Shown: one piece after another, positions 1-4,094 of the stretch
How the letters are laid out: each line of letters starts with the position of its first letter
Position numbering within the stretch: the first letter of the stretch is position 1
Origin: Clostridia bacterium
Lineage (GTDB): Bacteria; Bacillota; Clostridia; Christensenellales; UBA1242
Assembly (NCBI GenBank): GCA_023228225.1
Contig: JALOBO010000100.1
Coordinates: forward strand, 1 to 5,663
DNA length: 5,663 bases
Direction: 5' to 3'
Program-made: the position numbers and the translations under genes
Notes under the pieces: generated by a model
What the model saw: only the letters and a program-made list of their open reading frames with translations
What the model was told of the DNA's origin: nothing
Database searches by the model: none

Positions 1-43
1 CTTTTTCACTAAATGCCTTTGAAGGCTTTTTGTCGTTCTCCAT
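1..43 (-). CDS. Start of an unidentified gene (5' end only)
   Basis: Fourteen codons of a leftward gene are visible, reading MENDKKPSKAFSEK before the window ends. The start at 43 is preceded by an AGGAGTGTG ribosome-binding site, and the stop of an 11-codon leader ORF lies one base upstream. The visible residues are charged, lysine- and glutamate-rich and show no signal peptide. The product cannot be identified from so little. The inverted repeats at 98-151 lie in its upstream region, so it may be regulated there. The start choice is inferred from the ribosome-binding site. Confidence 0.55.
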   Translation of the reverse strand, partial: MENDKKPSKAFSEK

Positions 44-44
44 G

Positions 45-80
45 TTACACACTCCTGATAATAATCTGTTTCTTTACCAT
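45..80 (-). CDS. 11-codon leader ORF with a strong ribosome-binding site
   Basis: A very short leftward frame encodes MVKKQIIIRSV and stops at TAA one base before the ATG at 43. Its start has GGTGGT three bases upstream, which is the commonest start signal in this window, so ribosomes should load here. The ribosome-binding site of the next gene lies inside it. It could be a leader peptide that couples translation to the next gene, or the remnant of a truncated gene. No function can be assigned. Confidence 0.35.
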   Translation of the reverse strand: MVKKQIIIRSV

Positions 81-97
81 TTTACCACCACTTTGTA

Positions 98-135
98 TAT
101 CCTTTTAGTAAGCAAACATTCCTACTAAAAGGATA
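98..135. repeat. 13-bp perfect inverted repeat, 12-bp spacer
   Basis: The arms at 98-110 and 123-135 are perfect reverse complements (TATCCTTTTAGTA and TACTAAAAGGATA). The spacer is 111-122. The repeat lies just upstream of the leftward leader ORF and gene start (80 and 43) and downstream of a TATA-like element at 171-180, where an archaeal repressor would typically bind. No T-tract follows on either side, so it does not look like an intrinsic terminator. It contains TTAGTAAG (105-112) and CCTACTAA (121-128), which recur near 1728-1768. An RNA hairpin in the leader is the alternative reading. Confidence 0.8.
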
Positions 136-151
136 CAGTATTATGCTGTAT
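133..151. repeat. Second inverted repeat, 6-bp arms
   Basis: ATACAG at 133-138 and CTGTAT at 146-151 are perfect reverse complements around a 7-bp centre. The repeat abuts and slightly overlaps the longer inverted repeat at 98-135. Its compact dyad and position between the TATA-like element at 171-180 and the leftward genes fit a transcription-factor operator. Arms this short could also arise by chance in AT-rich DNA. Confidence 0.45.
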
Positions 152-170
152 TTCTATTTAATACTTTGTG

Positions 171-180
171 TGTATATTAA
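171..180 (-). promoter_or_regulatory. Possible TATA box for the leftward genes at 80 and 43
   Basis: On the minus strand the sequence is TTAATATACA, similar to an archaeal box A. Initiation about 25 bp downstream would fall near 150, at the edge of the 133-151 dyad, with the 98-135 repeat in the leader. A second AT-rich candidate lies at 155-165 (minus GTATTAAATAG). Both are by eye only. Confidence 0.3.
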
Positions 181-185
181 CTAAG

Positions 186-332
186 TTACTTCTCAAATAA
201 TTTAAATTCTTTAATTTCACCATTTATAAACTTTTCTCTTATTGCACAGCAACCTCTATCATTATTACATGCAAAAGCATACTCTGAGTATGCCTCACAG
301 GATCTAGTATACTCACAGCGTGCATTGTACAT
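186..332 (-). CDS. Cys-rich 48-aa mini-protein B, putative metal-binding
   Basis: A 48-residue protein beginning MYNARCEYTRSC. Cysteines are at 6, 12, 22, 28 and 29, giving C-x5-C-x9-C-x5-CC. The tail has I31, F35, G38, I40, K41 and K44. All five Cys and all six tail residues are matched in the neighbouring 48-aa protein at 338-484, so the two are tandem paralogues. Four to five Cys in so short a chain suggest a zinc or other metal site, but this is inference and no family is recognised. The ATG lies five bases after the upstream stop (338-340) with only a weak ribosome-binding site, so translational coupling is likely. A 17-bp palindrome (277-293) lies inside the gene. An open frame on the opposite strand overlaps this pair but has no start signal. 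Confidence 0.72.
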   Translation of the reverse strand: MYNARCEYTRSCEAYSEYAFACNNDRGCCAIREKFINGEIKEFKLFEK

Positions 333-337
333 TTGAC

Positions 338-484
338 TCAATCTATCACTTTCTTGTAAGCTTTTATCTGCCCTCTATCAAACCGCTTCCAGATACCGCA
401 GCACTGGCACTCACTGTAGCTCATGCAGTAGATAGATTCCTCAGTAAATCCCTCACAGTTTTTTCTAAAATTACACTTGCACAT
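338..484 (-). CDS. Cys-rich 48-aa mini-protein A, putative metal-binding
   Basis: A 48-residue protein with seven cysteines, at 2, 4, 10, 20, 26, 28 and 29. Cys 4, 10, 20, 28 and 29 align with the five Cys of the downstream paralogue, with two extra residues before the CC pair. The tail (I31, F35, G38, I40, K41, K44) also matches. The start at 484 is chosen because GGAG lies eight bases upstream. An in-frame ATG at 499 would add five residues but would place that signal inside the gene. A TATA box at 529-538 fits initiation near 507, giving the pair its own promoter. A zinc-ribbon-like or disulfide-stabilised small regulator is plausible, but the sequence does not identify a function. Confidence 0.75.
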   Translation of the reverse strand: MCKCNFRKNCEGFTEESIYCMSYSECQCCGIWKRFDRGQIKAYKKVID

Positions 485-528
485 TTTCACAACTCCCATG
501 AATAGATAGATTTAAATATAATACATGC

Positions 529-538
529 GTATATAGTA
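529..538 (-). promoter_or_regulatory. TATA box for the Cys-rich pair
   Basis: On the minus strand TACTATATAC matches an archaeal box A. Initiation about 25 bp downstream would fall near 507, leaving a leader of roughly 20 nt before the ATG at 484. A second AT-rich stretch at 512-522 is less well spaced. Confidence 0.5.
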
Positions 539-543
539 TTTGT

Positions 544-571
544 ACAACAAATCTTTTTTAAGAATCGTTGT
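544..571. repeat. 12-position imperfect hairpin
   Basis: Arms 544-555 and 560-571 pair around a 4-base loop. Read as minus-strand RNA, the stem has one mismatch and one G-U pair. It lies downstream of the leftward gene that ends at 625 and just upstream of the TATA box at 529-538. On the plus strand the centre is a T6 run (554-559). It contains a five-codon frame (558-575, MNNDS) with a full GGTGGTATAA start signal. It may mark the transcript end or be a regulatory site. Confidence 0.45.
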
Positions 572-576
572 TCATT

Positions 577-614
577 TATACCACCAGAGGGGATTAACTC
601 CCCTCTATACCACC
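577..614. terminator. GC-rich hairpin between two copies of GGTGGTATA
   Basis: A perfect 8-bp stem (AGAGGGGA at 586-593, TCCCCTCT at 599-606) has a 5-base loop. It is much more GC-rich than its surroundings and lies just after the stop of the leftward gene ending at 625, so a 3'-end or terminator role is reasonable. There is no following T-tract, so it is not a classical intrinsic terminator. On the minus strand, identical GGTGGTATA words (606-614 and 577-585) flank the stem, and the first is not followed by any start codon. Confidence 0.4.
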
Positions 615-624
615 ACTTCTTTTT

Positions 625-963
625 CTAACATTTTTCCCATTTCTGATAATCCTGTTTTGCAGCTTCTCTGAAGTTGTTCCATTCCTCAGCGTCCCACTCA
701 GCCCTTGCCATGAGTTCTGCTTCAAGGAGAGCAGTGTATTTTTTCAGTGCTGATTTTTTAGTTTTGTACTCGAATGTCTCCCCACAGTCCTGCTCTTTCC
801 TAGATACTATGTACACAGTTGCCAATTCTCTATACACAACTTTGTAAAGCTCCAGTTCTACTGTTATTAAATCATCTTTCAGCATGTCTGTAATCACTGC
901 ATCTGGGCACTCCATAAAACTATAGACTTTCATTGTTTCATCCATGTAAACTTTCTCTGCCAT
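625..963 (-). CDS. Orphan 112-aa protein
   Basis: I do not recognise this protein. The first 65 or so residues look like alternating strands and helices, with a hydrophobic stretch around residues 30-53. The last 50 are helical and charged, with three Trp (W89, W94 and one near the C-terminus) and a final Cys. There is no signal peptide or membrane segment. The start at 963 directly follows the upstream TAA (964-966), and the ribosome-binding site GGGTGGT overlaps the end of the upstream gene, so the two are probably translationally coupled. It is the last gene of a three-gene leftward unit, before the hairpin block at 544-614. Confidence 0.8.
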   Translation of the reverse strand: MAEKVYMDETMKVYSFMECPDAVITDMLKDDLITVELELYKVVYRELATVYIVSRKEQDCGETFEYKTKKSALKKYTALLEAELMARAEWDAEEWNNFREAAKQDYQKWEKC

Positions 964-1350
964 TTAAACCACCCTCTTTTTAGCTTTCTTTTCCTCTGCC
1001 ATTGCTGCAAGGTACGCAGGGCACTTTAAAAAGTTCTTCTCGCATTTCTCAACGTCTGTCTCAGGATCTCTCTGCATTTTGCAGAATTGCACAGGCTTGA
1101 AGTCCTGCAGTTGTGCGTAATGATAAAATCTGTCAGTACCGTTTGAGGCAACACATTTTCTGTGTATAATTCCTTCACCTTTCTTTGACAGAATCACTTT
1201 TCCAAGCCTGTTGTTGTCTATGTATGGGCAAAAGCCTATTGCATTGATGTTAGTGTACTCTGCAGGGTCCTTACCTGTGTAATCTTCCCCAACAGCTGAA
1301 AATTCATAGTTTTCTTTAATTTCTTTTTCTATTTTTCGTGAGCGGGTCAT
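964..1350 (-). CDS. Orphan 128-aa protein with five cysteines
   Basis: Not recognised. The N-terminal 16 residues are charged and helical. Cysteines are at 41, 66, 90, 103 and 110, some in motifs common in metal-binding proteins (GFCPY at 39-43, C103-x6-C110-P). The C-terminus is a basic KKAKKR tail. A zinc-binding, nucleic-acid-associated protein is possible but only inferred. The CEKNFLKCPAY segment (103-113) faintly resembles the C-x5-C segment of the 48-aa proteins at 186-484. The start at 1350 has GAGGTGA upstream, located in the last codons of the preceding gene, which ends at 1355. It is the middle gene of the leftward unit. Confidence 0.8.
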   Translation of the reverse strand: MTRSRKIEKEIKENYEFSAVGEDYTGKDPAEYTNINAIGFCPYIDNNRLGKVILSKKGEGIIHRKCVASNGTDRFYHYAQLQDFKPVQFCKMQRDPETDVEKCEKNFLKCPAYLAAMAEEKKAKKRVV

Positions 1351-1354
1351 TACC

Positions 1355-1519
1355 TCACCTCTTCATAACAAGTGAGAATTTCAACCCATCTGCAGTCATG
1401 AACTGATACAGATTAACAATTTCGTACCCCTGCTCAACCAAGTCATTAAGTGTGGTCTGAAGGTTGCCAGTAGACCCATTCTTAACAATATATTTTGCTG
1501 TGTTCATCGTGTGCATCAT
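1355..1519 (-). CDS. 54-aa DUF4177-like protein
   Basis: A 54-residue protein starting MMHTMNT. The pattern of a first strand (AKYIVKN), then a helix reading LNDLVEQGYEIVNL, then a last strand ending LVMKR, resembles small DUF4177-type proteins, which typically have L-N-x-L-x-x-x-G-[WY]-E-x-V. Their role is unknown. The frame is open back to an ATG at 1549, but AGGTGGT lies six bases before the ATG at 1519 and nothing similar precedes 1549, so the shorter form is preferred. A second ATG at 1516 is adjacent. It is the first gene of the leftward unit. TATA-like elements at 1630-1638 or 1557-1568 could supply its promoter. Confidence 0.7.
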   Translation of the reverse strand: MMHTMNTAKYIVKNGSTGNLQTTLNDLVEQGYEIVNLYQFMTADGLKFSLVMKR

Positions 1520-1629
1520 GTCTAAACCACCTAAATTTTTAGAATCCATTATGATAATTTAATTTTTTATTCTGTAGATTTTACATCTTTAATTTTCTTT
1601 TCCGTTTCTGTAAAGTATGCACACAAGTA

Positions 1630-1638
1630 GTATATAAC
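1630..1638. promoter_or_regulatory. Symmetric TATA element, possibly bidirectional
   Basis: GTATATAAC on the plus strand reads GTTATATAC on the minus strand, so it could act in either direction. Leftward initiation would fall near 1609 (about 90 nt before 1519). Rightward initiation near 1659 would give a leader of about 180 nt before 1841. It is the only symmetric TATA word in the divergent region. Confidence 0.4.
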
Positions 1639-1703
1639 GTTTGCGTAACTGGCTCTAAGGTAGTATAATGTAAGGCTGAAAATCTGCTAAAATCTAAGTT
1701 TGG

Positions 1704-1711
1704 TATATAAG
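1704..1711 (+). promoter_or_regulatory. Alternative TATA box for the rightward operon
   Basis: TATATAAG is a good box A word. Initiation about 25 bp downstream would fall near 1733, inside the left arm of the inverted repeat at 1727-1734. It competes with the TATA box at 1743-1751, and sequence alone cannot say which is used. Confidence 0.35.
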
Positions 1712-1726
1712 CTAGGTAATGATTTT

Positions 1727-1769
1727 ACTTACTAACGAAAAGTTTTTATACTATCGTATCCTAGTAAGT
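1727..1769. repeat. 8-bp inverted repeat bracketing a TATA box
   Basis: ACTTACTA (1727-1734) and TAGTAAGT (1762-1769) are perfect reverse complements, 27 bp apart. Between them is a purine-rich stretch (CGAAAAG) followed by TTTTTATAC (1743-1751), which resembles BRE plus TATA. A protein bound to both arms would block TBP/TFB. The same half-site word is found in the inverted repeat at 98-135. Confidence 0.6.
1743..1751 (+). promoter_or_regulatory. Preferred TATA box for the rightward operon
   Basis: TTTTTATAC is preceded by a BRE-like purine run (CGAAAAG). Predicted initiation is near 1773, giving a leader of about 68 nt that contains the GNRA hairpin at 1796-1812. The next gene starts at 1841. 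Confidence 0.45.
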
Positions 1770-1840
1770 GTTGCTAAGATTTGCGGGAGTAAGCAAGTCC
1801 TGGCAACAGGCTAAAATGATAAATTGAAACGGTGGTACAA

Positions 1841-2050
1841 ATGGATATAATAGAACTTTGTGAAATGGGAGACAAGCTCTCTGTTGCTGAATCTTTGAGT
1901 GAACTTCATATTAGAGCTGGAGATAAACTGAAAGATATTGTAAAATTCTCCAAAATCGGCGATGTTTCGGCGGTAAATACTGCCCTGGCACAGTATGACA
2001 ATTATAAGGCTCTTATCGACTGTGTAAGAAGCCTGACAGTAAAACAGTAA
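1841..2050 (+). CDS. Orphan 69-aa helical protein
   Basis: First gene of the rightward operon. The product begins MDIIELCEMGDKLSVAES and appears almost entirely helical, with several leucine-rich amphipathic stretches and two Cys. I do not recognise a family. The ATG at 1841 has GGTGGT four bases upstream. The frame stays open to a GTG at 1832, but that GTG is part of the ribosome-binding site and is rejected as a start. Its place just behind the divergent regulatory region suggests a small regulator or adaptor, but no helix-turn-helix can be defended by eye. Confidence 0.75.
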   Translation: MDIIELCEMGDKLSVAESLSELHIRAGDKLKDIVKFSKIGDVSAVNTALAQYDNYKALIDCVRSLTVKQ

Positions 2051-2110
2051 TGAGCGAAACTGATTAAATAAACTGAGTACAAAATGAACTATAATACGGA
2101 GATGTAGAAA

Positions 2111-2509
2111 ATGACACCAGAAGAAGCGAAGCAGATTGCAGATGAAATTAACGCGAATGAAGACCTGACAGAAGAAGAACTTGCAGATATTATGGAAGGA
2201 GAAGACGAAGAAGAAGAGGAATTTGACGAAGAAGAAGAAGAAAACTCACCTGACCAGGTAATAGAAACAATCTCTACAATCGGGCAGCCTGTCACAACTG
2301 AAGTTGAGGTAGGCGCAGATACAGGCGCAAAGGGTGAAGTTAAACCCTACGCAAAAGTAAGGATCACCAGACACATGGAATGTGAAGGTGATTCACTAGA
2401 AGTCTATGACATGATCGGGCAGGATTTCATGGACCTGTCAGGACAGGTTAAGACAGTTATAGCAGATATGAAGAAGAACCTTAACAAAAACAAACCGGAG
2501 ATGCAGTAA
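2111..2509 (+). CDS. 132-aa protein with a very acidic segment
   Basis: Residues 1-28 form a charged helix. Residues 29-44 are nearly all Glu/Asp. A short linker (45-78) follows, then a more ordinary C-terminal domain (79-132) with a strand-like segment (YAKVRITRHMEC) and a final helix (SGQVKTVIADMKKNL). No family is recognised. Acidic tracts of this kind occur in DNA-mimic proteins, histone or SSB partners and chaperones, but none can be singled out. GGAG lies nine bases before the ATG. An AT-rich element at 2064-2071 could be a weak internal promoter in the 60-bp gap after 2050. The next gene starts two bases after the stop. Confidence 0.8.
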   Translation: MTPEEAKQIADEINANEDLTEEELADIMEGEDEEEEEFDEEEEENSPDQVIETISTIGQPVTTEVEVGADTGAKGEVKPYAKVRITRHMECEGDSLEVYDMIGQDFMDLSGQVKTVIADMKKNLNKNKPEMQ

Positions 2510-2510
2510 C

Positions 2511-2657
2511 ATGCTGCAACTCTCCCTTACTTATGAAGAAAGCGCGGCACTCATGAAGGTTTTGGTTCGTGTTGCGTGTGGTGAAATGGACGTTGATGAA
2601 CAGACAGAAAGAAAGTGTGTAAGAATTTTGAAAATGCTTAATATTGAGGTGGTATAA
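2511..2657 (+). CDS. Orphan 48-aa helical protein
   Basis: This short gene fills the gap between its neighbours exactly: one base after the upstream TAA and one base before the downstream ATG at 2659. GGAG lies ten bases before its start. The product begins MLQLSLTYEESAALMKVLVR and ends KMLNIEVV, predicted as two amphipathic helices with a turn at CGEMDVDE (23-30). It has no recognisable domain. Its last codons (GAG GTG GTA TAA) form the ribosome-binding site of the next gene, so the two must be translated together or compete for ribosomes. The tight packing is the main evidence that it is real. Confidence 0.65.
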   Translation: MLQLSLTYEESAALMKVLVRVACGEMDVDEQTERKCVRILKMLNIEVV

Positions 2658-2658
2658 G

Positions 2659-3108
2659 ATGACAAAGGTTGTTCCTCTCCAGAACAAGTTTTTTAAGAGA
2701 ACAGAAAGTTTCAAGGCGGTAGTATCTGAAATAATACTTGAGGATGCTCCCGCATACGGTGGTGGAACTAGAACAGATCTTGTTATTAATTTTGAGGGTG
2801 AAGAACCATCTCTAAGACTTGACATGAAACTTGACAAGTGGGTGGATAATAAGGGTGTTCTTGAGCCTAAAAAGTTTAGTATTATGTCCAGGTTCCTTGA
2901 GTCATTTAAAAAATTTAAGTTTGCAGTGGAGTTTAACACAGATTACACAGAGGTTGCAACCACTCCAGATTTAGTAGGTAAAGAGTGCTCATTTACTGCA
3001 GATGCACAAAAGTTTATTCCTGATCCTAAAGAGTTGGACGCTGAGACAATGCAGCCTAGAGAAGTTACTTTTTATGTGTGGAAACTTGCAGGGGTGGAAG
3101 GGCTGTAA
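2659..3108 (+). CDS. 149-aa protein, possibly ssDNA-binding (weak)
   Basis: The product starts MTKVVPLQNKFF. Residues 16-70 alternate hydrophobic and polar in a way typical of beta-strands, with a glycine turn (AYGGGTRTD, about 31-39) and repeated FKAVV-, DLVINF- and LRLDMK-like strands. A helix follows (IMSRFLESFKKF), then another strand region ending in YVWKL. This layout resembles small phage and archaeal-virus beta-barrel proteins that bind single-stranded DNA (DUF669-like), and the position before phosphoesterase and nuclease genes fits. No signature residue confirms it. The start at 2659 has GAGGTGGT five bases upstream. A TTG at 2644 also opens the frame but lies upstream of that site and is rejected. 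Confidence 0.7.
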   Translation: MTKVVPLQNKFFKRTESFKAVVSEIILEDAPAYGGGTRTDLVINFEGEEPSLRLDMKLDKWVDNKGVLEPKKFSIMSRFLESFKKFKFAVEFNTDYTEVATTPDLVGKECSFTADAQKFIPDPKELDAETMQPREVTFYVWKLAGVEGL

Positions 3109-3141
3109 CTCAGCTCTTTAAATTTTAGGTGGGTGGTATAA

Positions 3142-3915
3142 ATGGAATGTAAGACATTTACAGCAGATTCTTTTGAGACTGTTATTACAAGTGACTGGCA
3201 TATAGGTGCACGCAATGTAGATAAAAAGGCACTAGCTAAAATGATTGACTACATAAAAAAGACGGGTTGCAATTGGACACACAATGGCGACTTATGCGAG
3301 TCAACACCCCACACACAGAAAAATTATGACCACAGAACCACAGACCCTGAGATCCAGGGCATAGGGCAGGAGTACGCATACGTTAAAAAGTTAATTAGAC
3401 CAATTGCAGCACAGTGTGCAGGTATTATCACGGGGAACCATGACGAAAGAAACGCAAAGAACGCAGAAATTGATATGGTAGAACAAATTTGTGATGACCT
3501 TGAAATTCCATACCTTAGAAATGCAGCGTATAACAGGCTTTGCTATACAGCATACGGGAAAAAGTGTAGTACTCTAATGTACCAGGTTCACGGCTTTTCA
3601 AGCGGAAGACAAAGAGGAAGCAGGCTAAATTCTCTTGAGAATATCTCCGCCTCTCACTATGCAGACCTATATGTGTCAGGGCATACTCATGATCTTTTTG
3701 TGAGCAGTGCTGTAAGAGACACAATGACTATCAATGGAAACTATGGGTGTAAGTATGTGTACTTTGGAAATAGCGGTACTTTCTTACGTAGCTACATTGA
3801 AGGGCAGACTTCTTACGCAGAATCAGCAGGGTATCACCCTAACAAAGTCGGATACCTTAAGGCAACTTTCAATCCTGTTGATAGATCAATTAAAATGGAA
3901 GAAGTTATTTTGTGA
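3142..3915 (+). CDS. Calcineurin-like metallophosphoesterase
   Basis: A 257-residue protein with the full set of metallophosphoesterase metal and catalytic motifs in order: D18-x-H20 (SDWHIG), G49-D50 (HNGDL), G97-N98-H99-D100 (GNHDE), H149-G150 and G179-H180-x-H182 (SGHTHD). Family members bind two metal ions and hydrolyse phosphoesters. Nuclease-type relatives (Mre11/SbcD) act on DNA ends, but this one lacks long extra domains, so substrate is uncertain: nucleic acid, nucleotide or phosphoprotein. It is soluble, with no signal peptide. GGTGGT lies four bases before the ATG. It sits between a possible ssDNA-binding protein and an XPF-like nuclease, favouring a DNA role. The end overlaps the next ribosome-binding site (TGAGGTGG). 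Confidence 0.93.
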   Translation: MECKTFTADSFETVITSDWHIGARNVDKKALAKMIDYIKKTGCNWTHNGDLCESTPHTQKNYDHRTTDPEIQGIGQEYAYVKKLIRPIAAQCAGIITGNHDERNAKNAEIDMVEQICDDLEIPYLRNAAYNRLCYTAYGKKCSTLMYQVHGFSSGRQRGSRLNSLENISASHYADLYVSGHTHDLFVSSAVRDTMTINGNYGCKYVYFGNSGTFLRSYIEGQTSYAESAGYHPNKVGYLKATFNPVDRSIKMEEVIL

Positions 3916-3925
3916 GGTGGTTTAA

Positions 3926-4090
3926 ATGTACGACTTCCATAAAATAAATAAAATTGTTCTTAAGCTCAATGAACTTGAGGATAGTAAACTAGGCAGAAAC
4001 TTTGAAGAGAGGCTTGAGCTGTCAGATAGACAGCTTCCTCTTTTAAAAGAGCTTTACGTGGAGATACTGGAAATAATTAAAATATGGTGA
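3926..4090 (+). CDS. Orphan 54-aa helical protein
   Basis: The product begins MYDFHKINKIVLKLNELED and ends LLKELYVEILEIIKIW. Leucines and isoleucines recur every three to four residues, predicting two amphipathic helices joined near LSDRQLPLL, perhaps a helical hairpin that dimerises. No family is recognised. GAGGTGG lies five bases before the start and includes the last bases of the phosphoesterase stop (TGA at 3913-3915). Its own TGA (4088-4090) is inside the GGTGAT of the next gene. The strict spacing to both neighbours supports translation. A small partner protein of the phosphoesterase is possible but speculative. Confidence 0.7.
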   Translation: MYDFHKINKIVLKLNELEDSKLGRNFEERLELSDRQLPLLKELYVEILEIIKIW

Positions 4091-4094
4091 TATA

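Larger units (their letters stand above)
1690..1812 (+). other. Possible structured leader RNA before the rightward operon
   Basis: This is the second half of the 290-bp divergent region (1550-1840), which otherwise holds no gene. Nested complementary segments are AAATCT 1690-1695 with AGATTT 1777-1782, CTAGG 1712-1716 with CCTAG 1760-1764, and ATAC 1748-1751 with GTAT 1756-1759. An alternative 8-bp helix (1727-1734 with 1762-1769) competes with the second of these. At 1796-1812 a separate hairpin has a GCAA tetraloop of the GNRA type, a 4-bp CCTG/CAGG stem and two more pairs past a bulged T. If transcription starts near 1659, these would form a structured leader. The same segments may instead act as DNA operators. 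No known riboswitch is recognised. Confidence 0.35.

Noticed and set aside
98..135. Intrinsic terminator
   Set aside because: The stem is AT-rich and neither strand has a T-tract after it. An operator or leader hairpin fits better.
320..505. 61-codon open frame on the plus strand
   Set aside because: It lies antisense to the two Cys-rich genes, has no ribosome-binding site, and the minus-strand frames show paralogy to each other.
1640..1830. tRNA or C/D-box RNA in the divergent region
   Set aside because: No T-loop (GTTCGA-like) or cloverleaf, and no matched C (RTGATGA) and D (CTGA) boxes in proper spacing.
2050..2104. Two tiny frames (MSETD at 2050-2067, MNYNTEM at 2084-2107) before the acidic protein
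   Set aside because: Neither has a GGTG or GGAG signal at proper distance; unlike the leader ORF at 45-80 they look accidental.
2089..2295. Serine-rich frame on the minus strand
   Set aside because: Antisense to the acidic tract: Glu codons (GAA/GAG) read backwards give Ser-rich (TTC/CTC/TCT-type) frames. No start signal.
2481..2939. 152-codon minus-strand frame
   Set aside because: It covers three well-signalled plus-strand genes and lacks a ribosome-binding site.
3515..3925. Two other open frames inside the phosphoesterase gene
   Set aside because: The phosphoesterase frame holds all catalytic motifs over its full length. The others lack start signals.
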